Below, piece after piece: positions 9,816 to 22,314 of a DNA stretch of 64,000 nucleotides. A model generated the notes under the pieces. That model was given only the letters and a program-made list of their open reading frames with translations, searched no databases and was not told where the DNA came from. Position 1 is the first letter of the stretch. Each line of letters opens with the position of its first letter. Location of the stretch: NCBI GenBank assembly GCA_028281765.1, contig JANQJF010000087.1, positions 186,001 through 250,000 of the forward strand, in the 5' to 3' direction. The stretch is from Planctomycetota bacterium. GTDB lineage: Bacteria > Planctomycetota > UBA1135 > UBA2386. Made by a program: the position numbers and the translations under genes.

Positions 9816-9883
9816 GGCTACGACCTCAGGGCGATGCGACCTTCGCCACTACAGACTGCGTTGCAGATGAGTGTCCCCGCGGC

Positions 9884-10111
9884 TCACGAATCCCGCGGCG
9901 CGGTCCCCGACACCGACGTCACCATCAGCGTGTCGATCCGGTGCGGGATCTCGCCGTCATCGACGACGTAGAGCGTGCGGCCCGACTTGCTGAGCATCGC
10001 GAAGTCGGGATGCGGGACGAGGAAGTGCCTGCCGTCGGCCAGGTGCACGACGAATGGGAAGAACGGCTGACTACGCAGCGAGTCGCGAATCTGGTCGGGT
10101 TGCATACTCAT
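9884..10111 (-). CDS. small conserved hypothetical protein (LRSQPFFPF family)
   Basis: 75 residues, cytoplasmic, no signal peptide. The pattern LRSQPFFPFVVHLADGR, then HPDFAMLSKSGRTLYV and a terminal LMVTSV, is a recurring small protein I associate with planctomycete and other environmental genomes, with no known function. It probably forms a compact beta fold. It lies downstream of a decayed thioredoxin-like gene on the same strand. Confidence 0.65.
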   Translation of the reverse strand: MSMQPDQIRDSLRSQPFFPFVVHLADGRHFLVPHPDFAMLSKSGRTLYVVDDGEIPHRIDTLMVTSVSGTAPRDS

Positions 10112-10179
10112 GGGGGAACAGGCCTCCCGGGTTTCCCGCCGATTCTACGGCTTCTCGGAGGGCGCGCTGGGAAGTCGGT

Positions 10180-10475
10180 CTACTTGTCCGACGCCGTGGC
10201 CTCCGCAACCAGCTCTTCGATCGCGCGGTCGAGCGTCGTGCCATGCAGCGGTAGCGGATCACACCCTTCGCGTCGATCAGGTAGACCGTCGGCCAACCTT
10301 CGACCGACCATGCGGCCGAAATCGGTCCGCGGGGTCCCCTCGGACCGTTCCAGAAGCTGCGCCAGGTCAGTTGGGATCGGAGGACATCGCGGGTTCGAGA
10401 CGAGGTAGGCCTCAGCATGGCGAACCGGGGTCCGGCGGTGGGAGCACTCGTGCCTGTGAGAACCCCCGTTGCCAA
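10180..10475 (-). pseudogene. remnant of TlpA-like thioredoxin-fold protein, truncated and frameshifted
   Basis: On the minus strand one frame gives RDVLRSQLTWRSFWNGPRG, then the core WPTVYLIDAKGVIRYR (down to ~10248), which matches the C-terminal half of planctomycete TlpA/redoxin-like proteins. In that frame the sequence then turns into arginine-rich nonsense, but the frame one base over continues as LHGTTLDRAIEELVAEATAS and stops at TAG 10182-10180. A one-base change therefore splits a once-continuous protein. The catalytic CXXC half is missing upstream, so this is a 5'-truncated, frameshifted fragment. The whole stretch 10112-10545 holds no other gene that I can support. Confidence 0.65.
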
Positions 10476-10545
10476 CGGCGAGTTGACTCAGGGGCGCGGA
10501 CTCGCGATCCCGGACGGCGTGAGCGGTCGCGCTGGCAAGGTGCGC

Positions 10546-11781
10546 TCAGATCGCTTCGTGGAACGGGATGTCGATCAGCGGTTCGCCGACGATCGGCGTC
10601 ACGTCGCCGCTCCAGAACGTGCCGTTCTGTCCCATCTCCGGACCACTCGTGAACGTCGTGAATCGCGCGCCGACCTCTTGGTCACCGTCCGCGTCGATCT
10701 CCTCGACGGGGATCACGAACATCTGCACGTTGTTCTGGATGATGCAGCGAGCCGCGCTGTGTCGATCCATGATGTTGCCGTAGCGGGCCAGCTTGACGTG
10801 CAGGCGCCACCGGCCATTGGCTTCGCACCTGCCGTCGAACCACAGGTCGGTGTCGTCGAAGAAGTCTCCGGACAGCGGAGCTTGGGCGTGGAAGTTGTTC
10901 GACGAGTCGTTGTCTTCGTCGAGGACGAACGCGAACTGGAACTGCCGGTCGGGATGTTCGAGCGGGATCGAGCCGTCGACGATCTGCCAGGCGAACAGGT
11001 AGGGGCCGGGCTGCATGACGGTCGGGAGCTCCGCCGGCACGCCGCGTCCGTGAGGCCCGTCGCCGACGGGGTAGAGGGCTGTCCCGGTGCCGAATGCGGC
11101 ATCCAGCCGAGTCTGATCGAGGTCCGCGACTGCCCAGCCGAAACCGACGGTCTCCGTGTAGTTTTCGATCGGGACTTGGGGTGCGACCTCGTCGAAGGTC
11201 GAGTCGGTCGGTTCGCCTGTCGGCGCGTCGAAGCTGTAGACCGGAACGGTGCCTGTGGTGTCACCCACGATCAGGCGGAACATCGCTTCCGGGTCTGCGG
11301 TCGAGGTCTCGGGATTCTCTGGCCCGGAGCACACCTTGCGGATCACGACGGTCTTGCTGTTCGTCGAGTCGATTCCGCCGAAGCCCTTGATGTTGACCGT
11401 GAGGTCGAGCCGAACGCTCACGGTCATCTCCTCGACGTCACAGCTGTCGAGGATCACGTCGACCCTGTGATATCCCTCCTGGAGGATCTGGCCGCTCGGG
11501 ACGGAGAGTCGGGCGGGCGCCGGCACCATCGCCTCGTCGTAGACCAGCTTCCCCTGGAGGCTGCCTTCCTCGATGTCGCCTTGCGGGCGGATCACGTGGA
11601 TTTCGATCACGCCGATCTTCCCTGGAGGATTCCCCTCGGAATCGCAGCAGAACTCGAGGACGTCAGGCGCGCTGATCTCCGAAGGGATCGCGTTGGCGGG
11701 GCCTTCGCTCGAGCTCTTCTGGCAGGCCGTGGCCGCGAGGAGCGAAGTGAGAGTGACGAGCAGGCGGGTCGGGAAGTTCAT
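10546..11781 (-). CDS. secreted lipoprotein, paralogue of the one at 28827-30044
   Basis: 411 residues. The start MNFPTRLLVTLTSLLAATAC is a lipoprotein signal with the acylated cysteine at the end of LAATAC. The mature part shares many motifs with the protein encoded at 28827-30044: EFCCDSEGNPPG against DICCDGSGEPPG, PAPARLSVP in both, LDQTRLDAAF against LDQARLDLAF, AWQIVDG against AWQVVDG, and FFDDTDLWF against FFNDTDLWF. No known enzyme motif is visible; it looks like an envelope-anchored beta-rich protein. A hairpin that also has a counterpart at the paralogue lies 16 bases upstream of the ATG. Confidence 0.8.
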   Translation of the reverse strand: MNFPTRLLVTLTSLLAATACQKSSSEGPANAIPSEISAPDVLEFCCDSEGNPPGKIGVIEIHVIRPQGDIEEGSLQGKLVYDEAMVPAPARLSVPSGQILQEGYHRVDVILDSCDVEEMTVSVRLDLTVNIKGFGGIDSTNSKTVVIRKVCSGPENPETSTADPEAMFRLIVGDTTGTVPVYSFDAPTGEPTDSTFDEVAPQVPIENYTETVGFGWAVADLDQTRLDAAFGTGTALYPVGDGPHGRGVPAELPTVMQPGPYLFAWQIVDGSIPLEHPDRQFQFAFVLDEDNDSSNNFHAQAPLSGDFFDDTDLWFDGRCEANGRWRLHVKLARYGNIMDRHSAARCIIQNNVQMFVIPVEEIDADGDQEVGARFTTFTSGPEMGQNGTFWSGDVTPIVGEPLIDIPFHEAI

Positions 11782-11796
11782 TGCAGTGCCTCTTGC

Positions 11797-11826
11797 GGAT
11801 TGGGTTCGACCTCCAGGTCGCAATCC
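11797..11826 (-). promoter_or_regulatory. hairpin upstream of lipoprotein gene
   Basis: GGATTG (11797-11802) pairs with CAATCC (11821-11826), and inside it CGACCT (11807-11812) pairs with AGGTCG (11815-11820), leaving a four-base bulge. It sits 16 bases in front of the lipoprotein ATG, just upstream of a purine-rich ribosome site. A related sequence occurs at the same distance from the paralogue start (30064-30102). It could act as RNA structure or as a protein-binding dyad. Confidence 0.45.
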
Positions 11827-11873
11827 AGGGCCTGCACCCGACAGAGGAATTCTCGAAATCGGGCCGTGACGGG

Positions 11874-14555
11874 CTACGAGCTCAGCATGCGGCGAATCGC
11901 CGCTGCGAGCGCGCTGAGCGGGTAGGGCTTCTGCAGGAAGTTCTCGCCGTGCGTCGCGCCGATCAGGTCGACGCGGTCCGGGGTGTAGCCCGAGACGTAG
12001 AGCACCTTGAGGTCGCGGTGAATCTCGAGCAGCTTCTCGGCGATGTCGCGGCCCGTCTCGTTGGGCAGCACCACGTCCGTGACCAGGCCGTCGATCTCCG
12101 CGCCGTGCTCCTTTGCGAGGGTCACGGCCTCACGCCCGTCGGCGGCGACGAGCACGTGGTATCCCAAGCGGGTCAGCATCTGCGCAGCCACGTCGCGGAC
12201 CATCTTTTCGTCCTCGACCAGCAGCAGCGTTTCGCCGCCGCGTGACTCCGGGCCCTCGCCTCGTTCGGGTTGTGCGTCCTCCCCGGCTTCCGCGAGCGGC
12301 AGGTAGACCAGGAAGGTCGTGCCTTGGCCGACCTCGGTCTCGATGTCGATGCGACCACCATTCTGCTGGACGACGCCGTGCACGGTCGAGAGTCCGAGGC
12401 CCGTGCCCTTCCCGTGTTCCTTCGTCGTGAAGAACGGCTCGAAGACATGCTCCAAGGTTGCATCGGGTATGCCGCAGCCGGAGTCGGACACGGCGAGTTC
12501 GACGTAGTCGCCGGCTGGTGACACGTCTTCGGTCGCAGCTTCGTCGTGCTCGAGATGCGTGCGACGAATGCGGATCTCGAGCTTCCCGCCGGACTCCATG
12601 GCGTCGCGCGCGTTGACCGCGAGGTTCATGACGATCTGCTCGAGATGCCCGGGGTCGATCTTGATCGGGCTCGGCTTCAGCGGAGCGTCGATCACCAAGC
12701 GGATGTCCTCGCCGATCAGACGGCGAAGTAGATCGCCGAACTTCTCGATCTCTTCATTGAGGTTGATCACGCGTGGCGTCGCGACCTGTTTGCGCGCGAA
12801 TGCCAAGAGCTGACCGGTCAGGCGCGCGGCCTGCTCACTCGCTTGGCGAATGGCCTCGGCCGACTGCGATGCGACCTCCGGGTTCGACGTTAGCATGTCG
12901 ACGTTGCCGAGGATGATCGTCAGCAGGTTGTTGAAGTCGTGTGCGATGCCGCCGGCGAGGCGGCCGATGCCCTCGAGCTTCTGCGAGTGCAGGAGCTTCG
13001 CCTGCAGTTCATTGTGCTCGGTCTGATCCCGCATGATCGTCGAGAAGAACTCGATCTCCCCGTGGTCGTTGCAGTGTCCCATGATGACCTGGGACACCGA
13101 GACTTCACGGGTGCCGGACGCGAGGATGGCCGACTCTCCAGACCAGATGCCTCCGCGCTTGGCGGTTTCGAGCGCCTCGTCCCGGATGACTTGGAACTGG
13201 GCTGGCGGGTGCAGCTCGGAGATCGACTCCCACGGAAGACGATCCTCCGGGCCGATTCCGTACGCGGCGCGCATCGCACGGTTCATGTAGATCGGGCGAC
13301 CCTCGGGATCACAGGAACCGATGAAGTCCGACGTCGCTTCGGTGATCAGTTGGAGTCGCCGGAGCTCGCGTTCTGCGAGCTTGCGATCCGTGATGTCCGG
13401 GAACACGACGACGCCGGCGATGATGTTGCCGTCGCCGTCCCGGACCGGCGCAGCGTTGCCGAGAACCCAGCGGTCCTCGCCGTTTTCGTGCCGAATGACC
13501 ACTTCGACGTCCTTGGTCGTCTCGCCGTACAGGATCGCTCGAGATAGTGGGAGATCTTCGGGAGCGCATGGCGACCCGTCCGCGTGGAACGTCTGCCAAT
13601 TCTCCGGGTGGTTCTCGATCGGAATGTCCGTGAGGACACGGTGCTCGCCGCCGCGAATCCCGAGCGCCGCCGAGTTCGCGATACGGATCCGTCCTTCGGG
13701 GGCGTCCGCGATCAGAATGCCCGCGGGTGACTGTTCGATCGCCGCGAGCAGGAGTGCGTGCGCTTCTTGCACTTCACGCTCGGTGCGCTTCTGTTCCGTG
13801 ATGTCCTGGAACGACCCGTACGCGCGGGCTGGCCCGTTCTCGTCGAAGACGACCTTGCCCACTGCACGGACGTCGACCAGGCGGGACTTCGCGGTGATCA
13901 GCTGCAGTTCGATGTCATAGCCTTCGCCGGTTGCCTTCGCGTGCTCCACCGCGCGCGCGATGACCGGCAGACTCTGGGGTGCGTAAAACCCGATCGCCGA
14001 CTCGACGGTCGGGTTGTACGATTCCGGCTCGACCTCGTGGATGCGGTAGGTTTCGTCCGTCCAGTAGAGATCGTTCGTGCGGAAGTCGAGCTCCCAGCCG
14101 CCGACCCGGGCAGCGCCTTGGGTCTCTCGCATGAGGGTCTCGGCGCGGCGTCGGTCGGTGACGTCACGTCCGATGGCGTAGATGAGCCCGTCCTCGTTGA
14201 CGCTCGCGCGCCACTCGATCCATCGGTGGGCGCCTTCACTCGTGCGGTACCGGTTGACGAAGTCGACGACATTGCCACCGCCGGCGAGCGTCTCGACCGC
14301 GAGCGTCGTGGCGTCACGATCTTCCGGGTGCACGAACTCGAGGAAGGGCCGCTCGAGCAGCTCGTCTTCGGTCCAGCCCAAGATCTCGGAGAAGGCCGGA
14401 TTGACCTGCTTGAAGTACCCGTTGGTACTCGCGATGCAGAGTAGGTCGAGCGACATCTCGACGAGCTGTCGATAGCCGTCTGTCAGCGAGGGCTCCTGTG
14501 CCCCACGTGCCCGCGTCGTCGACTGCGGACCTCTGCTCTCGCTGGAACTCGCCAT
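11874..14555 (-). CDS. hybrid sensor histidine kinase, four PAS domains plus receiver
   Basis: 893 residues and no membrane segment, so a cytoplasmic sensor. Four PAS/PAC units lie at about 25-135, 140-258, 268-390 and 400-515, each closing with a 'DxT' PAC motif such as GRDVTDRR or FPDITDRK. The kinase core has the phospho-accepting H539 in GIAHDFNNLL, the N box NLAVNARD (~643-650), SDSGCGIPD and GTGLGLSTVHG. A C-terminal receiver (~776-893) has phospho-acceptor D827 in VTDVVLPNETG. PAS domains may bind small ligands or sense redox state; none can be assigned. There is no response regulator next to it, so the output partner is unknown. Its stop lies ~90 bases from the lipoprotein start. Confidence 0.92.
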   Translation of the reverse strand: MASSSESRGPQSTTRARGAQEPSLTDGYRQLVEMSLDLLCIASTNGYFKQVNPAFSEILGWTEDELLERPFLEFVHPEDRDATTLAVETLAGGGNVVDFVNRYRTSEGAHRWIEWRASVNEDGLIYAIGRDVTDRRRAETLMRETQGAARVGGWELDFRTNDLYWTDETYRIHEVEPESYNPTVESAIGFYAPQSLPVIARAVEHAKATGEGYDIELQLITAKSRLVDVRAVGKVVFDENGPARAYGSFQDITEQKRTEREVQEAHALLLAAIEQSPAGILIADAPEGRIRIANSAALGIRGGEHRVLTDIPIENHPENWQTFHADGSPCAPEDLPLSRAILYGETTKDVEVVIRHENGEDRWVLGNAAPVRDGDGNIIAGVVVFPDITDRKLAERELRRLQLITEATSDFIGSCDPEGRPIYMNRAMRAAYGIGPEDRLPWESISELHPPAQFQVIRDEALETAKRGGIWSGESAILASGTREVSVSQVIMGHCNDHGEIEFFSTIMRDQTEHNELQAKLLHSQKLEGIGRLAGGIAHDFNNLLTIILGNVDMLTSNPEVASQSAEAIRQASEQAARLTGQLLAFARKQVATPRVINLNEEIEKFGDLLRRLIGEDIRLVIDAPLKPSPIKIDPGHLEQIVMNLAVNARDAMESGGKLEIRIRRTHLEHDEAATEDVSPAGDYVELAVSDSGCGIPDATLEHVFEPFFTTKEHGKGTGLGLSTVHGVVQQNGGRIDIETEVGQGTTFLVYLPLAEAGEDAQPERGEGPESRGGETLLLVEDEKMVRDVAAQMLTRLGYHVLVAADGREAVTLAKEHGAEIDGLVTDVVLPNETGRDIAEKLLEIHRDLKVLYVSGYTPDRVDLIGATHGENFLQKPYPLSALAAAIRRMLSS

Positions 14556-14615
14556 GCCTACGTCGTCTTCGGCACCCCTGTGTCGAAGACCTGAACGATA
14601 TCAGAGATGACGGCG

Positions 14616-15980
14616 TCAGAGACCGAGCGCGAGAACGTGATGGCGCGTTCGAAACAGAAGGCGCCCGGCTGCGAGCGCGGGGGTTGCCATGCAGATCTCG
14701 CCGACATTCTGTTGCGCGATCACCTTGCAATCTTTCCCTGCTTCGACGACGTAGACGTCGCCCTCTTCGCCCGTGAACCAGAGCTTGCCGTCGCCGGCGA
14801 TCGCGGATGCGGAAAACCCTCCCGGACCGAGGCGGTGACGACCGAATTGCTCGCCCGTCTTCGCGTCGAGCACGGTGACGACACCGTTGGTGGCGCAGAG
14901 GTAGACGAGTCCGCGATAGACGATCGGGGTTTGGATGTAGTTGCCGACACGCTTCTTGGTCCACGCGACGTGTTCGCCTGGGGCGTCGGGTTGCGACACC
15001 GGTAGCTGGCCCTTGGCCGATGGCTTGAACGCGAACACCGGCTTGAGCGGGTGGCCCGGCTTCAGTGGGCGATGGTTGCTCGTCATCAGCACGAGCTCGC
15101 CTGCCGCGATCGGCGCGGGCACCGGCAGCCCACCGCCGCCCGCCATGCGCCAGATCTCAGCACCGTCCTGGAGTCGGTATGCGCCGAGGTGCTTGCACCC
15201 GTTGACGAAGAGGTGCTCTTTCCCGTCGCACGGCAACACGGTCGGGGTTGCCCAGGTCGTGACGTCATCGCGCTCGACGCGCCAGACGACCTCGCCGGTC
15301 GCGATGTCGTACGCGCTGAGGTGCGGGTTCTTCTTCACGTCAGCCTGCACGATGACCTTGCCGTCCCAGATGATCGGAGAGCTCGCGTAACCCCAGTGCA
15401 GGTCGATTGAGTCGTGCGGTCCCACGTCGAGGTCACCGAGGTCGACGTGCCACTTCCGATCACCGTCGATCGAGTAACAGAACATCCCTTGCGACCCGAA
15501 TACCGCGACGACGTGCTTACCGTCGGTGACCGGAGTCGAGTCGACGTGAGTCGCCTTCGTGTGGCGTGCGAACTCGGGCACGCACGTGACGGCGGTGCGC
15601 ATCCAGATCGGTCGGCCATCGTCGAGGCGCAGGCACCAGAGCTGGAACGCGTGCTCGACCATGTCCTCGGCGGAGTCACCCGCGCCGTAGAGTCCGATCT
15701 TGAGGCTCGCATCCTCGCCCTTCGCGACTGCCGTCGCGACGAACACGCGGTCACCCCACACGATCGGTGAGGAATGGGAGAGGCCGGGAATCCTAGTCTT
15801 CCAGCGGAGGTTCTTGCCGGTCGCGACGTCCCACTCGCTCGGGAGCTGATGGGCGTCGTCGACGCCGGACGCACGAATGCCGCGGAACTGCGGCCAGTCG
15901 ATGCCGGGGCGTGCCTCTTGTGCCCGCGTCGGCTGCGAGCAGACGGCGGCGAGGGTGATCGCGAGAATGGTTCGGCTCAT
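14616..15980 (-). CDS. exported PQQ-like beta-propeller protein (BamB-like repeat)
   Basis: 454 residues with a cleavable signal (MSRTILAITLAAVCSQPTRA). The mature part opens with WPQFRGIRASGV and repeats tryptophan/aspartate blades of the form 'DxxTGEVVWR' and 'DAKTGEQFGR', characteristic of planctomycete PQQ-binding-like proteins. Despite the name, these generally lack evidence for bound PQQ and may act as scaffold or binding proteins. It stands as a single gene: the kinase upstream region lies on one side and an oligopeptidase stop 40 bases away on the other. Confidence 0.85.
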   Translation of the reverse strand: MSRTILAITLAAVCSQPTRAQEARPGIDWPQFRGIRASGVDDAHQLPSEWDVATGKNLRWKTRIPGLSHSSPIVWGDRVFVATAVAKGEDASLKIGLYGAGDSAEDMVEHAFQLWCLRLDDGRPIWMRTAVTCVPEFARHTKATHVDSTPVTDGKHVVAVFGSQGMFCYSIDGDRKWHVDLGDLDVGPHDSIDLHWGYASSPIIWDGKVIVQADVKKNPHLSAYDIATGEVVWRVERDDVTTWATPTVLPCDGKEHLFVNGCKHLGAYRLQDGAEIWRMAGGGGLPVPAPIAAGELVLMTSNHRPLKPGHPLKPVFAFKPSAKGQLPVSQPDAPGEHVAWTKKRVGNYIQTPIVYRGLVYLCATNGVVTVLDAKTGEQFGRHRLGPGGFSASAIAGDGKLWFTGEEGDVYVVEAGKDCKVIAQQNVGEICMATPALAAGRLLFRTRHHVLALGL

Positions 15981-16020
15981 GACCCCGCCACTGTAGCGGA
16001 CGGGGTTCGCCTCGCCGCCG

Positions 16021-18156
16021 CTACTTCGTCACCCCTACCTGGTCGAGCATCCACGCCATCTCGAAGGCTCGATCCTTCCAGCGGTCGTAGCGACCGGACG
16101 CGCCGCCATGTCCGGCCGCCTCGAGCTTGCACTTGAGCAGCAGCTCGTTGTCGTCGGTCTTCAGCGTACGGAGCTTTGCGACGTACTTTGCTGGCTCCCA
16201 GTACATCACCTGCGAATCGTTGAAGCTCGTCGTGACGAGCGTTGCCGGGTAGTCCTTGGCTTCGAGGTTGTCGTACGGGCTGTACGACATCATGTAGTCG
16301 AACGCGGGCTTCTCGTTCGGGTTGCCCCACTCGAGATACTCGCCGATCGTGAGCGGCAGCGACGCGTCCATCATCGTGCTCATCATGTCGACGAACGGCA
16401 CTGCGCTGTGCACAGCCTGGAAGAGGTCCGGGCGCATGTTCGCGACCGCGCCCATCAGCAGGCCGCCGGCGCTGCCGCCTTCGATCATGAGCCGATCCTT
16501 GCTGGTCCACTTCTCGCGCACGAGGTAGTCTGCGCAGTCGATGAAGTCGGTGAAGGTGTTCTTCTTCTTCATCAACATCCCGTCCTTGCGCCACTCCTCG
16601 CCGAGCTCGCTACCGCCGCGAATGTGCGCGGTCGCCCAGACGACTCCGCGGTCGAGCAGACTGAGTCGGTTGCTGTCGAACGTCGCCGACATCGACGCTC
16701 CGTACGAACCGTAGGCGTAGAGCCACAGCGGAGCCGTGCCGTCGCGCGGAGTGCCGACCTTGTACACGATCGAGATCGGGACCTTCTTGCCGTCGCGGGC
16801 TTCGCCCCAAAGGCGCTCGGTCCTGTAGAGCGAAGCGTCATAGCCGAGCACCGGGCGCTGCTTCTTGAGTTCGCGCTCGAGCGACTTCAGATCGTAGTCG
16901 TAGACGCACGCGGGCGTGACCATTGACTGGTAGTCGATGCGAAACGTCGAAGACGTGTATTCCGGAGTGCCGCCGCGGCTCGCGTGGTACACAGACTCGG
17001 GGAACGTGATGTTCCGCCACTCGCCGGTTGCGAAGTCGTGCACGCGGAATCGGTTGAGCGCCTGCGTCCGTTCCTGGACGACGGCGAAGTCCTGGAAGAC
17101 TTCGAAGCTCGAGATCAGCACGTCGTCGCTGTGAGGGATGAAGTCCTCCCAGTTGCTCTCCCGAGGGTCGTCGGCGGAGACCTTGACGACGCGCCAGTTG
17201 AGGGCGTCGCGGTCGGTGCGGAGGAAGAAGGTCCCGTCGCGGTGAGTGACTGTGTAGCGGTGACCCTTCTCGCGGGGCATCAGCACTCGGAACTCGCCCT
17301 GCGGGTCGTCCGCGCGCAGGAGTCGCCACTCGTAGGTGTCGGTGCTGTACGAGCCGGCGGCCAGGTAGTGACGGTCTTTGCTGCGACCGAGGCCGATGCG
17401 GAAGAGCTCGTCCTTCTCTTCGTAGAGCAGCTCTGGCTGACCGCCGAGCTGCATCCGCCAGAGCTGGTTCGACCGCTTGGTCGTCGCGTCCTCGGTGACG
17501 AAGAACAGCGTCTTGTCGTCTGCCGCCCACTCGACCGACGTGACACGTTCCGCGAGGTTTGCGCGGATCTCACCCGTCTTCAGGTCCTTGACGTGCAGGG
17601 TGTACTGACGGAATCCCGTGTCGTCGGTGGTGTACGCGTAGAGGTGTTCGCCGTCGCTGACGACGGCGTCACCGATGCCGAGGTAGGAAAGACCCTCGGC
17701 CATGACGTTGCGGTCGAGCAGCACCTGCTCCTCGGCGTCGTCGTCGTAGCTTCCGTCTGCGGCCGCCGACTTACGGCAGCGAATCGGGTACTGCTTCCCT
17801 TCGATAGTTCGGGAGTAGTAGTAGAAGCTGCCCCGCCGCGTCGGCACGCCAAGGTCGGTCTGCTGCACGCGTGCGACCATCTCCTCGTAGAGCGCTTCTC
17901 GCATCGGCGCGAGGTGCTCGGTCTTGGCCGCGGTGTACGCATTCTCGGCTTCGAGGTAGGCGCGAACGTCCGGATGCTCCTTCTCTCGGAGCCAGTAGTA
18001 GTCGTCGACGTAGACCTGGCCGTGCCAGTGGTTCTCGTGACGAACGCGCTTGGCGACGGGAGCCGACTTCGAATCTTCGGTCATGGGGAGGGCGCAGGCT
18101 GCGGCGATCAGAAGGGCGGAGACCGCGGAACAGAACTGGAGGCGAATCCGCTGCAT
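16021..18156 (-). CDS. ptrB: oligopeptidase B (S9A prolyl oligopeptidase family), exported
   Basis: 711 residues from the ATG at 18156, the normal size for oligopeptidase B, with an added N-terminal signal (LLIAAACAL) that resembles a lipobox, so it is probably periplasmic. The N-terminal beta-propeller starts VYVDDYYWLREKEHPDV. The catalytic hydrolase domain has S562 in EGGSAGG, D647 in SFNDSQV and H683 in GHGGASGRY. Family members cut short peptides after basic residues and cannot take folded proteins because the propeller restricts access. It lies 59 bases downstream of the tricorn-type protease on the same strand, suggesting joint peptide breakdown. Longer upstream extensions of the frame are arginine/alanine-rich and unlikely to be coding. 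Confidence 0.9.
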   Translation of the reverse strand: MQRIRLQFCSAVSALLIAAACALPMTEDSKSAPVAKRVRHENHWHGQVYVDDYYWLREKEHPDVRAYLEAENAYTAAKTEHLAPMREALYEEMVARVQQTDLGVPTRRGSFYYYSRTIEGKQYPIRCRKSAAADGSYDDDAEEQVLLDRNVMAEGLSYLGIGDAVVSDGEHLYAYTTDDTGFRQYTLHVKDLKTGEIRANLAERVTSVEWAADDKTLFFVTEDATTKRSNQLWRMQLGGQPELLYEEKDELFRIGLGRSKDRHYLAAGSYSTDTYEWRLLRADDPQGEFRVLMPREKGHRYTVTHRDGTFFLRTDRDALNWRVVKVSADDPRESNWEDFIPHSDDVLISSFEVFQDFAVVQERTQALNRFRVHDFATGEWRNITFPESVYHASRGGTPEYTSSTFRIDYQSMVTPACVYDYDLKSLERELKKQRPVLGYDASLYRTERLWGEARDGKKVPISIVYKVGTPRDGTAPLWLYAYGSYGASMSATFDSNRLSLLDRGVVWATAHIRGGSELGEEWRKDGMLMKKKNTFTDFIDCADYLVREKWTSKDRLMIEGGSAGGLLMGAVANMRPDLFQAVHSAVPFVDMMSTMMDASLPLTIGEYLEWGNPNEKPAFDYMMSYSPYDNLEAKDYPATLVTTSFNDSQVMYWEPAKYVAKLRTLKTDDNELLLKCKLEAAGHGGASGRYDRWKDRAFEMAWMLDQVGVTK

Positions 18157-18215
18157 GGGTCCAGTTTGTGCCCCGACCCGGGTCGAAAGCCAGACGACTC
18201 CATCGCGAGTCGCGC

Positions 18216-21452
<3,237 letters not shown>

Positions 21453-21507
21453 GCGCGGCAGGATACCCGCGATGCCGACCGTTGCAGCCGGAAGCTATGC
21501 TTCCGGC

Positions 21508-21933
21508 ATGTCGATCCAATCGCACCTCGACGGCTGGCCGGTGTGCCACGAGACGCCGGTCTCCTGGGGCCAGATGGACGCCTTCTCCCACGTGAACAAC
21601 ATCGTCTACTTCCGTTGGTTCGAGGACGCCCGGTTCGTGCTCTTCGAACGTGTCGGCTGGTCGAAGGTGCTGGAGGACACCGGGATCGGACCTATCCTCG
21701 CGCGCACGCAGTGCGTGTTCAAACGCGCGGTGACCTGGCCCGACCGCGTGACGATCGGCACGCGCATCGAGGACCTGAGCGAAGATCGCTTCACGACGGT
21801 GTATCGCGTCGTGAGCCACGCGAGTGGCGAGATCGTCGCGGAGGGGGATGGCCGCGTCGTGTCGTACGACTACGGCGCGGGGGCCAAGGCGCCGATCCCA
21901 ACCGAGGTCCACGAGGCGTTGGTGGCGCTGTGA
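21508..21933 (+). CDS. acyl-CoA thioesterase, hotdog fold (4HBT/YbgC-FadM type)
   Basis: 141 residues. The pattern WGQMDAFSHVNNIVYFRWFE contains the catalytic aspartate and the HVNN loop of 4-hydroxybenzoyl-CoA-thioesterase-like enzymes, followed by a helix with 'ARF' as in FadM. It would hydrolyse acyl-CoA in the cytoplasm; chain length cannot be read from sequence. Start taken as ATG 21508; an in-frame ATG at 21472 would add 12 residues. Its stop overlaps the next start by four bases (GTGA). Confidence 0.85.
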   Translation: MSIQSHLDGWPVCHETPVSWGQMDAFSHVNNIVYFRWFEDARFVLFERVGWSKVLEDTGIGPILARTQCVFKRAVTWPDRVTIGTRIEDLSEDRFTTVYRVVSHASGEIVAEGDGRVVSYDYGAGAKAPIPTEVHEALVAL

Positions 21934-22265
21934 AGATCGATTTGGATGCGTTGGTTCGCAACCTCGGTGGGTGCAAGCAAGTCGCCCTCGACGCGCTGCT
22001 CGATCGTAGGGACCAAGATCCGTTCGACGGTGCTTGGCAGGATCTGAGGGCCCGGGTGTCCGGGAGTGAACGCGCGGCGCAGGCGGAGAGCGTGTTCGTC
22101 GCGGTGTCCGACGCGACGCAGCACCATGAGATTGCTTCCTACATCACCGACGATCTCGACCTCATCGAGGCCGCCGAACGGCAGGGTGTCGAGGACGTGC
22201 TCCTCGACTACATGCGCGAGTGCTATCAGCGAGGGCTCGTGCCCCATCGTTGGGGAGAGGGGTGA
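21930..22265 (+). CDS. small hypothetical protein, coupled to the thioesterase
   Basis: 111 residues starting with GTG that overlaps the thioesterase stop (GTGA), so translation is likely coupled. The sequence is acidic, with no signal or membrane segment: KIDLDALVRNLGG at the start, ITDDLDLIEAAERQGVED near the end. It looks like a small alpha-helical protein; I do not recognise a family. A short inverted repeat (GTGAG-N5-CTCAC, 22262-22276) overlaps its stop codon. Confidence 0.6.
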   Translation: MKIDLDALVRNLGGCKQVALDALLDRRDQDPFDGAWQDLRARVSGSERAAQAESVFVAVSDATQHHEIASYITDDLDLIEAAERQGVEDVLLDYMRECYQRGLVPHRWGEG

Positions 22266-22304
22266 GAAAACCTCACAAATTCGGCAACCTCTCGACCGAA
22301 CACA

Positions 22305-22314
22305 TGTATATACA
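22305..22314. promoter_or_regulatory. perfect 10-bp AT-rich dyad in front of the marR-type gene
   Basis: TGTATATACA reads identically on both strands and ends five bases before the ATG of the MarR-family gene, inside an AT-rich patch that stands out from the surrounding GC-rich DNA. MarR proteins bind short dyads and usually repress themselves. The TATATA core could also be the -10 box, which would place transcription start close to the start codon; no ribosome-binding site is visible, so a leaderless transcript is possible. Confidence 0.45.

Noticed and set aside
10417..11925. 502-codon plus-strand frame over the lipoprotein gene
   Set aside because: The opposite strand has a lipoprotein signal and a clear paralogue; this frame has neither.
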